From assembly GCA_035296325.1 (NCBI GenBank), contig DATHBD010000020.1, positions 7,634 through 71,633 on the forward strand: a DNA stretch of 64,000 nt, written 5' to 3'. Under the pieces are notes generated by a model, which worked only from the letters and a program-made list of their open reading frames with translations, did not search any database and had not been told where the DNA came from. The position numbers and the translations under genes are program-made. The stretch is from DATHBD01 sp035296325. Lineage in GTDB: Bacteria > Actinomycetota > Actinomycetes > Mycobacteriales > Micromonosporaceae. Shown piece by piece: positions 1 through 8,809 of this stretch. The first letter of the stretch is position 1; each line of letters begins with the position of its first letter.

Positions 1-1
1 C

Positions 2-571
2 ACGCTGATCCGTAGCAAGGGGCCGCAAACGGCAGCGTCCACCGGGGACATCGCGGTGGCGCTGGACGAGTGGCAGTACGAGCGGGGCGTCGGTCCCTGC
101 CTGGTGGCGTCGCGCGAGACCGCCACCGTCTGGGTCCCGGACATGGCGGCCGAGCCCCGGTGGCCGGACTGGGCCGCGCGGGCGCTGGACACCGGCGTGC
201 ACAGCTCGCTCTCGATCGGGCTGCCCATCGACGAGTCGGTCGCCGGCGCCCTCAACGTGTATGCGACCGCGCCGCGGGCTTTCGATGACGACGGGATCCT
301 GCTGGCGCAGACGTTCGCTGGGTACGCCGCCGTCGCACTCGCCAATGCCCACGTCCTCGACGCAGCCGCCACCCTGGCACAGCACATGCAGGCGGCGATG
401 GAGCGGCGTGCCGTCATCGAGCAGGCGAAGGGCATCATCATGGGTGAGCGCCGTTGCACCGCGGACGAGGCGTTCGGGGTGCTGACCAAGATGTCGCAGG
501 ACACCAACCGGAAGCTCCGCGACGTTGCCGCCGCCTTCGTGGCGCGAGCGCAGGAGTCCCGGCGGAGCTGA
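2..571 (+). CDS. GAF-ANTAR transcription antitermination regulator (5' truncated by window edge)
   Basis: The reading frame is open from the first bases of the window, so the real start lies upstream. The visible part has the second half of a GAF sensor domain (the ALDEWQYERGVGPCLVA stretch is typical of this family) followed by a C-terminal ANTAR RNA-binding domain (RRAVIEQAKGIIMGERR, then a helical segment ending in the last 15 residues). GAF-ANTAR proteins bind paired hairpins in nascent mRNA and prevent termination in response to a ligand or redox signal. The in-frame ATG at 56 lies inside the GAF domain and is not the true start. Confidence 0.85.
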   Translation, partial: TLIRSKGPQTAASTGDIAVALDEWQYERGVGPCLVASRETATVWVPDMAAEPRWPDWAARALDTGVHSSLSIGLPIDESVAGALNVYATAPRAFDDDGILLAQTFAGYAAVALANAHVLDAAATLAQHMQAAMERRAVIEQAKGIIMGERRCTADEAFGVLTKMSQDTNRKLRDVAAAFVARAQESRRS

Positions 572-669
572 GCCGGCCGATATAGATATTTATGGATGCG
601 GTGGCCGGAATCGCCCGGAACCCGGCGGCACGATGTCGGTGGTCGGTGGTCGGTGGTCGGTGAGAGGGT

Positions 670-1842
670 GTGGCGGTGTGGGATGTCGTCGTGGTGGGCG
701 CCGGGCCGGCGGGTTCGCTTGCGGCGTACGCCGCCGCCGGTAGCGGCGCGCGCACACTGCTGCTGGACCGGGCGGAGTTTCCCCGGTACAAGACCTGCGG
801 CGGTGGGCTGATCGGGACATCGGTGGCGGCACTGCCACCCGGGTGCAGCCCGACCGTGCTGGAGCAGGTCACCGCGGCGACTTTCTCCCACCGGGGCGGT
901 CGCACGCGTACCCGCCGCGAACCCGAGCCGATGGTCCGCATGGTGCTGCGGGCCGATTTCGACACCGCCCTCGCGGACGCGGCGGTGGCGAACGGGGCGA
1001 CGTTCCAGTCCGCCACGATGGTGCGGTCCGTGGCGGAGCGAGCGGGATGGGTCGAGCTGGAAACCACCCGTGGCGCGGTGGCTGCCCGCGCGGTGGTGGG
1101 CGCGGATGGCAGCGCCAGCCGGATCGGCAACCACGTCGGCGTGCGCTGTGATCAGGTCGACCTCGGCATGGAGGTGGAGTTGCGGGTCGGGGAGGGCGCC
1201 GGGGACTGGTCCGGCCGGATGCACCTGGACTGGGGCCCGCTGCCGGGTTCCTATGGTTGGGTCTTCCCCAAGGGTGACTCGCTGACGGTCGGCGTGATCG
1301 CGGGCCGGGGCCGGCCAGAGGAGACCCGGCGGTATCTGCACGATCTCATCGACCAGTTGGGGCTAGGCGGGCTGGAGGTCGTGCGTAGCTCCGGGCACCT
1401 GACCCGGTGCCGTGCCGTGGGCTCGGCGTTGAGCCGCGGCCGGGTGCTGGTCGCGGGCGACGCGGCGGGGTTGCTCGAGCCGTGGACCCGCGAGGGTATC
1501 TCGTTCGCGCTGCGCTCGGGGCGGCGTGCCGGCACGACCGCGGCGCTGATGGCCAGCGCCGCGGACGATGCTGCCGTCGGCGCGCTCGGCGATGCGTACC
1601 GCGACGACCTGGAGCGCGGGCTGGGTGTGGAGATGGCGGCCGGGAAGGTCTGCCTGGGCCTTTTCGCCCGCCGGCCGCTGCTCTTTCACCGGGTGGTGTC
1701 CCGGACCGGGCGCGGCTGGCGCGCGTTCGTCGACATCAGCCGGGGCCGGACCACCATCGCGCGGGAGCTGGGACGCCAACCCGCTGCCACGGCCGTGCGG
1801 CTGCTGGAACGCCGTGCGCGCCGGCGGGCTGCCGTACGGTGA
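670..1842 (+). CDS. Geranylgeranyl reductase family FAD-dependent oxidoreductase
   Basis: A 390-residue flavoprotein starting at GTG. It has an N-terminal Rossmann FAD motif (VVVVGAGPAGSLAAYAAA), the FPRYKTCGGG segment of the geranylgeranyl reductase/halogenase superfamily, and the second FAD motif (RVLVAGDAAGLLEPWTREG) near residue 260. In actinobacteria such enzymes saturate isoprenoid chains, for example of menaquinone (MenJ) or polyprenols. No membrane or pathway neighbour here fixes the substrate. A TetR-type regulator follows after 27 bp on the same strand and may be co-transcribed. Family assignment is firm; the substrate is not. Confidence 0.85.
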   Translation: MAVWDVVVVGAGPAGSLAAYAAAGSGARTLLLDRAEFPRYKTCGGGLIGTSVAALPPGCSPTVLEQVTAATFSHRGGRTRTRREPEPMVRMVLRADFDTALADAAVANGATFQSATMVRSVAERAGWVELETTRGAVAARAVVGADGSASRIGNHVGVRCDQVDLGMEVELRVGEGAGDWSGRMHLDWGPLPGSYGWVFPKGDSLTVGVIAGRGRPEETRRYLHDLIDQLGLGGLEVVRSSGHLTRCRAVGSALSRGRVLVAGDAAGLLEPWTREGISFALRSGRRAGTTAALMASAADDAAVGALGDAYRDDLERGLGVEMAAGKVCLGLFARRPLLFHRVVSRTGRGWRAFVDISRGRTTIARELGRQPAATAVRLLERRARRRAAVR

Positions 1843-1869
1843 CGACAGCGCAGGGATTCGTCGCACCGC

Positions 1870-2718
1870 ATGCGCGGGTGCACAATGCTGGGGCAGATGG
1901 ATCAGGTGAGTCCGATGGCAAGTAGCGTAGGCGGTGGCGAGAGGGGCGACGTGGGGGATCCGGACACTCCCGAGGGTCGCGGTGGCGCGGCCGCGGTGAT
2001 GCCTGCCGGCCCACCCGGCTCCGGTCGTGGCGGCCTTGACCAACGCCGGATTCTCGGAGCCGCGGTCCAGTTCATCGACGAGTACGGCTTGCGCGAGCTG
2101 ACCATGCGACGGCTCGGTGCCGAACTCGGGGTCGAGGCCATGGCGCTCTACCGGTACGTGCCGGGTCGTGAGGCGCTGCTTGACGGCGTGGTGGAGACCG
2201 TCGTCGACGAGCTGTACGGCGACCCCGACGTGCACATCGAGGCGACCGGTGGCTGGCAGGACTACCTGCAGCGGCTGGCGCACGGGCTGCGCCGGATCGC
2301 GCTGGCTCACCCGGAGGTCTTCCCGCTCGTGGCGACCCGCCCGCCCGCGGCGCCGTGGGTGCGGCCGCCGCTGCGCAGCCTACGGTGGATCGAGTCCATG
2401 CTGGTCGCGATGACGTCGGCCGGCTTCTCCGACGAGGCGGCGGCCGCGGCGTACCGGGCCTTCAGCAGCTTTCTCCTTGGCCACCTCCTTCTGGAGGTGT
2501 CGGCACACGGGGTGGACACCGGGCCGGTTGACGAATCGGAGTACACCCCGGCCGTCACCGACCTCACGCCGTACCCGACCCTGCGCCGGCTCGAGCAGCC
2601 GCTGTCCGAGGACAAGTCCGCCGAGGACTTCGAGGAAGCCCTGGAAGCGCTGGTCGACCGCATCGCGCTGCTGCTGCCGACGGCAACCAGGCCCCGCCGG
2701 GGTGCCCGGCGCGCCTGA
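1870..2718 (+). CDS. TetR/AcrR family transcriptional regulator with TetR-type C-terminal domain
   Basis: The N-terminal helix-turn-helix spans roughly residues 58-105 (RRILGAAVQFIDEYGLRELTMRRLGAELGVEAMALYRYV). A helical C-terminal ligand domain follows, resembling that of TetR itself. The start is ambiguous: in-frame ATGs lie at 1870, 1885, 1897 and 1915, and a GTG at 1951 is preceded by AGAGGGG. The first 30-55 residues are low complexity and may be untranslated. It lies 27 bp after the flavoprotein gene, which is a plausible target. A CCCAG-N10-CTGGG arrangement with a central perfect AGACCGGTCT palindrome (2818-2827) lies about 100 bp downstream and could be an operator, though this is unproven. 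Confidence 0.85.
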   Translation: MRGCTMLGQMDQVSPMASSVGGGERGDVGDPDTPEGRGGAAAVMPAGPPGSGRGGLDQRRILGAAVQFIDEYGLRELTMRRLGAELGVEAMALYRYVPGREALLDGVVETVVDELYGDPDVHIEATGGWQDYLQRLAHGLRRIALAHPEVFPLVATRPPAAPWVRPPLRSLRWIESMLVAMTSAGFSDEAAAAAYRAFSSFLLGHLLLEVSAHGVDTGPVDESEYTPAVTDLTPYPTLRRLEQPLSEDKSAEDFEEALEALVDRIALLLPTATRPRRGARRA

Positions 2719-3109
2719 GTCGTCCAGAGTCGCCCAGTGCGCTGATTGACGCACGGCCCTGCCGAACCGCGCTGATTGCGCACGACCCTACTGAACTACG
2801 CCCGTTCTATCCCAGTTAGACCGGTCTGGGCACATCGGGGGCGCCTGTTACCCGACAAATCGACGCGTCAAACCGGTAGATCAGGCCTTCGTATATGTCG
2901 TAAACGGTCTTCGCTGAAGGCGTTTAGCGCGTAAACGCCCGGGCAACCCATTGAGCAGCAAGGGCGCGAAACAAATGGTCGGCCCGGACCGATCGACACC
3001 CGCACCGCCCCGGTGGCGTCGCATTGTCGACGACCACGACAAGACATCTCAGCCCCGGCAGCGCGCGCCGGGTCCACAAGCAGGCCAATTTTCCCCCGAA
3101 GGACGCCTC
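2719..3109. other. Intergenic region with imperfect direct repeat and two palindromes
   Basis: This 391-bp gap has no convincing gene. It holds two imperfect copies of a roughly 30-bp unit (about 2738-2798, each with GCGCTGATTG then CGCACG and a CCGAAC/CTGAAC end). It also holds a perfect 10-bp palindrome AGACCGGTCT (2818-2827) and a perfect inverted repeat GCGTTTA-GCGCG-TAAACGC (2920-2938). The last lies about 170 bp before the channel gene and could be an operator. Confidence 0.6.
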
Positions 3110-3898
3110 ATGCCCCAAGTACTCGAAGACGCGCTTCGCAGCGTCGTCATGTTCCTCCCGAAGCTCGTCGGCTTCATCCTCATCCTGGTGATCGGCTTCT
3201 TCATCGCCAAGATGGTCGCCAAGATCGTGGACAAGATCCTGGAGCGGGTCGGCTTCGACAAGGCCGTGGAGCGCGGCGGCATCAAGACCGCGCTGGCCAA
3301 GTCGAAGTACGATGCCTCGGACATCGTCGCCAAGCTGGTCTACTACGCGATTCTGCTGTTCACCCTGCAGCTCGCGTTCGGCATCTGGGGCAACAACCCG
3401 GTGTCCGACCTGATCAAGGGCGTCGTTGCCTGGCTGCCGAAGGCCTTCGTCGCGATCATCATCATCGTGGTGGCCGCTGCCATCGCCAGCGCCGTGAAGG
3501 ACCTCATCGGCAGCGCGCTCGGTGGCCTGTCCTACGGCAGGATCGTCGCCAACATCGCCTCGGTCTTCATCCTGGCCCTCGGCGTGATCGCCGCGCTCAC
3601 CCAGATCGGTGTCGCGGTCGCCGTGACCACCCCGATCCTCATCGCCGTGCTCGCCACGGTGGCCGGCATCCTGATCGTCGGTGTCGGTGGTGGCCTCATC
3701 AAGCCGATGCAGGCGCGCACCGAGCAGTGGCTCAATCGCGCTGAGTCCGAGACGGCCAACATCAAGGCCCAGGCCAGCACGGGTCCGGCCGGCACGACGC
3801 CGGCCCCGGTCAGCCCGCCCACGCACCGGGCGAGCTCCGACCCGACCGTCGTGATCGACGGCCGCGCCGGCGGCGCGACCAGCGCCCGCCAGTACTGA
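3110..3898 (+). CDS. Mechanosensitive channel-like TM-helix-repeat membrane protein
   Basis: A 262-residue membrane protein. The start at ATG 3110 is chosen for the GAAGGA ribosome-binding site just upstream; the in-frame sequence before it is unrelated linker. Hydrophobic segments lie near residues 12-35, 78-95, 105-130 and 148-195. The sequence has two TM_helix units of the kind seen in small-conductance mechanosensitive channel relatives (FLPKLVGFILILVIGFFIAKMVAKIVDKILERVGFD). The C-terminal 50 residues are a polar tail. It lies 85 bp before a PRC-barrel/DUF2382 gene, so an envelope or general-stress role is inferred. It lacks the full MscS beta domain, so channel activity is not certain. 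Confidence 0.75.
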   Translation: MPQVLEDALRSVVMFLPKLVGFILILVIGFFIAKMVAKIVDKILERVGFDKAVERGGIKTALAKSKYDASDIVAKLVYYAILLFTLQLAFGIWGNNPVSDLIKGVVAWLPKAFVAIIIIVVAAAIASAVKDLIGSALGGLSYGRIVANIASVFILALGVIAALTQIGVAVAVTTPILIAVLATVAGILIVGVGGGLIKPMQARTEQWLNRAESETANIKAQASTGPAGTTPAPVSPPTHRASSDPTVVIDGRAGGATSARQY

Positions 3899-3983
3899 TT
3901 CCCGGCACCGGCCGGCCCGGTCGGTGGCCGGTACCGCAGCAGCAGTACCGCAACCACAGCACCAACGGAGAAAGGAAAAGCAC

Positions 3984-4799
3984 ATGATCAGCAGGAACGA
4001 CATCAACCAGCTCGACGGCGCAACCGTGTACGGCTCGGACGGCTCCAAGATCGGGTCGGTCGGCCAGGTCTACCTGGACGACCAGACCGGCAGCCCGGAG
4101 TGGGTTTCGGTGACCACCGGTCTCTTCGGGACCAGCCAGTCCTTCGTGCCGCTGAGCCAGGCCAGCTTCTCCGGTGACCGGGTCGAGGTTCCGTTCGACA
4201 AGGAGACGGTCAAGGGCGCGCCCCAGATCGCGGACGACGGGAACCTGAGCCCGGCGCAGGAGGACGAGCTCTACACGTACTACGGCATGAGCTCGACCGA
4301 CGGCCGGCTGAACGACAACGACACCACCACCACGTACGACACGGCTACCTACGACACGGCGACTTCCGACACCGACCGGGAGACCGTCGGCCACGACACC
4401 TCCGGCCCGAGCACGGACGACGCGATGACCCGCTCGGAGGAGCGCCTCACCGCGGGTACCCGTACCGAGCAGGTCGGCAAGGCCCGGCTGCGCAAGTACG
4501 TGGTGACCGAGCAGCAGCAGGTGACCGTGCCGGTCAGCCGCGAGGAGGTCACGATCGAGCGCGAGCCGATCACCGACGCCAACCGCGGTGCCGCACTCGA
4601 CGGGCCGGCCATCAGCGAAGAGGAGCACGAGGTCACGCTGCACGCCGAGCGTCCCGTCGTGGAGACCGAGGCCGTGCCGGTCGAGCGGGTACGCCTGGAC
4701 AAGCAGACCGTCACCGACCAGGAGACGGTCACCGGTGAGGTCCGCAAGGAAGAGATCGAAATCGACGGGCCGACCGACCGCGACGTCAACGCCCGCTAA
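3984..4799 (+). CDS. PRC-barrel and DUF2382 (YsnF/AvaK) domain stress protein
   Basis: A 271-residue soluble protein with a GGAGAAAGG ribosome-binding site before ATG 3984. Residues 1-80 form a PRC-barrel (DGSKIGSVGQVYLDDQTGSPEWVSVTTG). An acidic Thr/Asp-rich linker follows (residues about 110-150), then a DUF2382 domain (residues about 160-265) with its repeated TVPVSREEVTIEREPI, HAERPVVETEAVPVERV and KEEIEIDG strands. DUF2382 proteins are common general-stress proteins of unknown molecular function in actinobacteria and cyanobacteria. A strong hairpin follows the stop. Confidence 0.85.
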   Translation: MISRNDINQLDGATVYGSDGSKIGSVGQVYLDDQTGSPEWVSVTTGLFGTSQSFVPLSQASFSGDRVEVPFDKETVKGAPQIADDGNLSPAQEDELYTYYGMSSTDGRLNDNDTTTTYDTATYDTATSDTDRETVGHDTSGPSTDDAMTRSEERLTAGTRTEQVGKARLRKYVVTEQQQVTVPVSREEVTIEREPITDANRGAALDGPAISEEEHEVTLHAERPVVETEAVPVERVRLDKQTVTDQETVTGEVRKEEIEIDGPTDRDVNAR

Positions 4800-4830
4800 G
4801 TCGGTCGCGGTACGTACAACCGCACACCTG

Positions 4831-4863
4831 CTGATGCCCCGTGCCGATGGCGCGGGGCATCAG
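4831..4863 (+). terminator. Hairpin terminator after the PRC-barrel gene
   Basis: A perfect 11-bp stem (CTGATGCCCCG / CGGGGCATCAG) with an 11-nt loop lies 32 bp after the stop codon. There is no T tract, as is usual for actinobacterial intrinsic terminators. Confidence 0.7.
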
Positions 4864-4991
4864 CGCGCCCGGATCCGGGTCCACCGACCGGTGCCGGTGC
4901 CGGTGCCGGTCGCCTGCGTTTGCCCGGTGATCGGGGCGGGCAGGCTAGTGCTCGTTCGCTGTCCGTACGCAGACACCGCGAGAGGATCAAC

Positions 4992-5354
4992 ATGAGCGAC
5001 CCGACAACCGGCAACGCCGACATCCCCGCCACCTCCGATGCCGACATTGATGAGGCCGGGGCAGGATCAATCGACGTGCCTCCGCCAGCGGACGCCGAAG
5101 CCGACGCGGAAGCCGAAGCCGAGATCCGTCGCAACGGCGGCCCGACCCTGACCGGGGGCCTGCTCACCACCACCGGCGGTTCTGCCGGGCCGGCCAGCTT
5201 CCCGCGGCGGACCAGCAACGCCGACAGCGGCGAGAAGGTGGCCCCCACCACGACGGGCGACGCCACGAGCGGTGGCATGAGCACGCCGGCCGGCGGATCC
5301 ACAAGCGACGCCACCACCGGCGGCGCCGTCGTGGGTGACTTCACCGACCGCTGA
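4992..5354 (+). CDS. Small low-complexity hypothetical protein
   Basis: A 120-residue ORF whose ATG is preceded by GAGAGGA. It is rich in Ala, Asp, Glu, Gly and Thr (an acidic ADAEADAEAEAEIRR segment followed by Gly/Thr/Ser-rich stretches). It has no signal peptide or membrane helix and is probably intrinsically disordered. I recognise no family. The position after the stress genes and the good ribosome-binding site support a real gene, but it is behind a terminator and so transcribed separately. It could also be a spurious ORF in GC-rich DNA. Confidence 0.5.
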   Translation: MSDPTTGNADIPATSDADIDEAGAGSIDVPPPADAEADAEAEAEIRRNGGPTLTGGLLTTTGGSAGPASFPRRTSNADSGEKVAPTTTGDATSGGMSTPAGGSTSDATTGGAVVGDFTDR

Positions 5355-5395
5355 CCGCCCGTCGCCGGGCCACCGCTCGAGGACCGCCGGCCGCC

Positions 5396-5469
5396 TGGCG
5401 CGTTGGGGGCCCGGCGCGTTGGGGGCCCGGCGCGTTGGGCGGGCCTGGCGCGTTTGGGGGCTCGGCGCA
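5396..5469. repeat. Short tandem repeat, unit about 16 bp
   Basis: Four degenerate copies of GGCGCGTTGGGGGCCC lie head to tail just upstream of the SNF2 helicase gene. The copies differ at a few positions. They fall between the stop of the small hypothetical gene and the helicase start. Confidence 0.7.
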
Positions 5470-5536
5470 TGGCGTTGCGATCGGCCCGGCATCGGCCGTG
5501 GCGACTATCCTGGTCGCTGGCCGAGGGGAGTGCCGG

Positions 5537-8500
5537 GTGCTGGTCGTACACGCGCTGTGGGGGCGCGGTGACCGCCTCGTGCTGTGGGCCGAGGACTCCA
5601 CCGCGCCCGGCCGACACAGCCCGTCCCGTGCCGCTACCCCGGTGCACGGCCCGGCACATGGCCCGGCGCGTGCTGCCGGGCGTGGTCCGGCTCGGCGTAC
5701 GGGTCGCCGGCCAACGCGGCGGGTCGCTCAGCGGCCGCACCCCTTCGCCTCGACCGGTGATGCCCTCGCCGCGGCGCTTGACGGCACGCTCGGCGACCTG
5801 GCGGCCAAGGGCACCCGCGGCGCGGTGCTGCTGAACCTCCCCACCGCCGGCGGCGTGCCGGCAGCATCGCCGGAGCTGATCAGCCCGGACTGGACCGACG
5901 ACGATGCCCCGGAAGAACGACCCGAGGTGCCGGCCGAGCCGGTCAGCCTCACCGCATGGTTGGTGCCGACGCTGGAGTACGGGTCCGACGACGCGCTGCG
6001 CGTGCTCTGTGCCCTCAACGCCAACGGTCTGGTGCTCGGCGCGGGCGCGGTGCACCTCATCCGGGTGGCCGAGTTCGCCACCGACCTGGTGGGCCGGGGC
6101 CGGCTGCTGCCATCGATGAGCGTCACCGACGACGGTCCGTCCGCGCTCTGGCGCCCGGTGCTGACCGGCGGCGACGCGGCATGGGCGCGCCTGCTCGTCC
6201 TGTCGATGCCGCCGATCGGCCGCGCGGAGCAGGGTGGAGGCGCAGCCGCAGCGGTGGTGGCCACTGCCATCGACGCGCTGGCGGATGCGGCGGCGCGGGC
6301 CGCCCTGCAGGGCTGCGACCTTGCGGGGGCGCCCGGTGGCCGGAAGCCCGCACGCGGGGCGGTGGCCGCGTGGCTGGGCGGGCTCACCGGCCGGCAGCGC
6401 CGGTTCACGGCGGCGCCGGCGGCGGTCGCCGCGCTCACGACCGGGTTGGACAACTGGCAACGCGACGCGCTGGGCGGGCCGGTCCGTGCCTGCTTCCGGC
6501 TGATCGAGCCGCCGGAGGACACAGTCCATGACCTGGTGCCCGGCCAGGACGACGGGCCGGGCGACGACGGGCCGGGCGACGACGGGCGGGACGACGACGG
6601 GCGGGGCGACGACGGGCGGGACGACGACGGGCGGGGCGACGACTTGCGGACCTGGCGGGTCGAGTTCGCCCTGCAGGCCGCCGACGAGCCCAGTCTGGTC
6701 ATCGCGGCGGAGCGGGTGTGGCGCTCGCGCGGCGTACTGCGGGCGCTGGCCCGGCATCTGGACCGTCCACAGGAGACTCTGCTGGCGGAACTGGGCCGGG
6801 CCAGCCGGCTCTGGCCGGCGATCGAGGGAGCGCTGCGGACGGCCCGGCCCGCCGCCCTCGACCTGGACGCGGCCGGGGCGCACACCTTCCTGACCGAAGG
6901 GGCCCCGCTGCTCGCCGCCGCCGGCTTCGGCGTCTCGCTGCCGTCGTGGTGGGGCCGCCCGGCCGCCCGGCTGGGGGCCCGGCTGACGGCCGGTACGCCG
7001 ACCGCTCCGGGTACGGTCGCCCGCGAATCCGCCGTCGGACTGGACTCCATCGTGGACTACCGGTGGGAGCTGGCTGTCGGCGAGGAACCGCTCTCGGTCG
7101 ACGAGCTGCGAGCACTGGCCAAGCTGAAGGTGCCGCTGGTGCGCCTGCGTGGCCAGTGGGTCGAGCTGAATCCGGGCCGGCTCGCCGCCGGTCTGAAGCT
7201 GCTGCAGCGCGGCGGGCAGATGAGTGTCGCGGAGCTGCTCCGCACCGGGCTGTCCACCGAGGACGGTCCGGGCGGGCTGCCGGTACTGGGCGTACGTGCC
7301 GACGGTGCGCTCGGGGATCTGCTGGCCGGCACCGTGGAGCAGCGGCTGGCGGCGGTGCCGGCACCCGACGGTTTCACCGGCGCGCTGCGGCCCTACCAGC
7401 AACGGGGCCTGGCCTGGTTGGCCTTTCTGCAGTCGCTCGGCCTCGGCGGTGTGCTCGCCGACGACATGGGACTGGGCAAGACGATCCAGCTCCTCGCGCT
7501 GCTCGCCGGCGATCCGCCGGGCACCGGCCCGACGCTGCTGGTCTGCCCGATGTCGCTGGTGGGGAACTGGCAGCGCGAGGCGGCGCGGTTCACCCCGGCG
7601 CTTCGGGTCCACGTACACCATGGGGCGGAGCGGCCGCGGGGGCCGGCCTTCGACGCGGCGGTGACCGGCGCGGACCTGGTGATCACGACGTACTCCCTCG
7701 CCGCCCGCGACGCGACCGCGCTGGCGAAGGTGGAGTGGCACCGGGTGGTGGTGGACGAGGCGCAGGCCATCAAGAACGCGGCGACGCGGCAGGCCGCCGC
7801 TGTGCGCGCGCTGCCGGCCCGGCACCGCATCGCCGCCACCGGTACGCCGGTGGAGAACCGCCTGGCCGACCTGTGGTCGCTGATGGAGTTCGCGAACCCC
7901 GGGCTGCTCGGCAGCGCGGCTGAGTTCAAGCGGCGCTACGCCGAGCCGGTGGAGCGGCGCGGCGACGAGGAGGCCGCGGCGCGGCTGCGCCGGATCACCG
8001 GGCCGTTCATCCTGCGCCGCCTCAAGACCGACGCGTCGATCATCACCGACCTGCCGGCGAAGCTGGAGATGGAGGTGCTGTGCAACCTCACGTCCGAGCA
8101 GGCCTCGCTCTACCAGGCGGTGGTCGACGACATGGTGGCCCGGATCGAGTCCAGTGAGGGGATCGAGCGGCGCGGCCTCGTCCTGGCCACGATGACGAAG
8201 CTGAAGCAGGTGTGCAACCACCCGGCGCAGTTCCTGCACGACGGCACGCGGTTGGCCGGGCGGTCCGGCAAGTTGGCCCGGCTCGAGGAGATCCTGGACG
8301 AGGTACTGGCCGCGGGCGAGAAGGCGCTGCTCTTCACGCAGTACGCCGAGTTCGGGGGCATGCTCCGGGCGCACCTGGGCGCGCGGTTCGGCCGGGAGGT
8401 GCTGTACCTGCACGGCGGGGTGCCGAAGGCCGCGCGCGACGACATGGTGGCCCGGTTCCAGGCGCCGTCCCCCGGCGGTCCGCCACTGTTCGTACTGTCG

Positions 8501-8809
8501 CTGAAGGCCGGCGGCACCGGGCTCACGCTGACCGCCGCCAACCACGTCGTGCACGTCGACCGGTGGTGGAACCCGGCGGTGGAGGATCAGGCCACCGACC
8601 GCGCGTTCCGGATCGGCCAGCGTCGCGCCGTGCAGGTCCGCAAGTTCGTCTGCGCCGGCACCGTCGAGGAGAAGATCGCCACGATGATCCGCGACAAGCG
8701 CGGGCTGGCCGCGAAGATCGTCGGCACCGGCGAGGGCTGGCTGACCGAGCTGTCCACCACCCAGCTGCGCGAACTGTTCGCGCTTGAGGCCGGCGCGGTG
8801 GTGGAGTGA
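5537..8809 (+). CDS. SNF2/SWI2-type DEAD/H-box helicase (RapA/HepA-like)
   Basis: A 1090-residue superfamily 2 ATPase that translocates on double-stranded DNA. GTG 5537 is preferred to the upstream in-frame starts because GAGGGGA lies 6 bases before it and the product then begins LVVHALWGRGDRLVLWAED, as expected for actinobacterial relatives. Motifs in order: Walker A DDMGLGKT (about residue 640), DEAQ box VVDEAQAIKNA (about 738), then helicase domain 2 with LHGGVPKAARDDMVARF, GGTGLTLTAANHVVHVDRWWNP and RAFRIGQRR. A 15-bp repeat adds a DDGRG/DDGRD stretch near residues 337-369. The gene overlaps the SWIM-protein gene by 4 bp, suggesting a joint function in DNA repair or transcription recycling. 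Confidence 0.93.
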   Translation: MLVVHALWGRGDRLVLWAEDSTAPGRHSPSRAATPVHGPAHGPARAAGRGPARRTGRRPTRRVAQRPHPFASTGDALAAALDGTLGDLAAKGTRGAVLLNLPTAGGVPAASPELISPDWTDDDAPEERPEVPAEPVSLTAWLVPTLEYGSDDALRVLCALNANGLVLGAGAVHLIRVAEFATDLVGRGRLLPSMSVTDDGPSALWRPVLTGGDAAWARLLVLSMPPIGRAEQGGGAAAAVVATAIDALADAAARAALQGCDLAGAPGGRKPARGAVAAWLGGLTGRQRRFTAAPAAVAALTTGLDNWQRDALGGPVRACFRLIEPPEDTVHDLVPGQDDGPGDDGPGDDGRDDDGRGDDGRDDDGRGDDLRTWRVEFALQAADEPSLVIAAERVWRSRGVLRALARHLDRPQETLLAELGRASRLWPAIEGALRTARPAALDLDAAGAHTFLTEGAPLLAAAGFGVSLPSWWGRPAARLGARLTAGTPTAPGTVARESAVGLDSIVDYRWELAVGEEPLSVDELRALAKLKVPLVRLRGQWVELNPGRLAAGLKLLQRGGQMSVAELLRTGLSTEDGPGGLPVLGVRADGALGDLLAGTVEQRLAAVPAPDGFTGALRPYQQRGLAWLAFLQSLGLGGVLADDMGLGKTIQLLALLAGDPPGTGPTLLVCPMSLVGNWQREAARFTPALRVHVHHGAERPRGPAFDAAVTGADLVITTYSLAARDATALAKVEWHRVVVDEAQAIKNAATRQAAAVRALPARHRIAATGTPVENRLADLWSLMEFANPGLLGSAAEFKRRYAEPVERRGDEEAAARLRRITGPFILRRLKTDASIITDLPAKLEMEVLCNLTSEQASLYQAVVDDMVARIESSEGIERRGLVLATMTKLKQVCNHPAQFLHDGTRLAGRSGKLARLEEILDEVLAAGEKALLFTQYAEFGGMLRAHLGARFGREVLYLHGGVPKAARDDMVARFQAPSPGGPPLFVLSLKAGGTGLTLTAANHVVHVDRWWNPAVEDQATDRAFRIGQRRAVQVRKFVCAGTVEEKIATMIRDKRGLAAKIVGTGEGWLTELSTTQLRELFALEAGAVVE
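6548..6643 (+). repeat. 15-bp tandem repeat inside the SNF2 gene
   Basis: Six copies of a GACGACGGGCSGGRC unit encode alternating DDGPG, DDGRD and DDGRG pentapeptides in the region before the helicase core. The period is a multiple of three, so copy-number change would keep the frame. Confidence 0.85.

Noticed and set aside
4796..8554. A 1252-codon open frame on the minus strand opposite the SNF2 helicase gene
   Set aside because: It is an antisense shadow of a high-GC gene: composition is Arg/Pro/Gln/Gly-rich, no domain is visible, and the plus strand encodes all helicase motifs.
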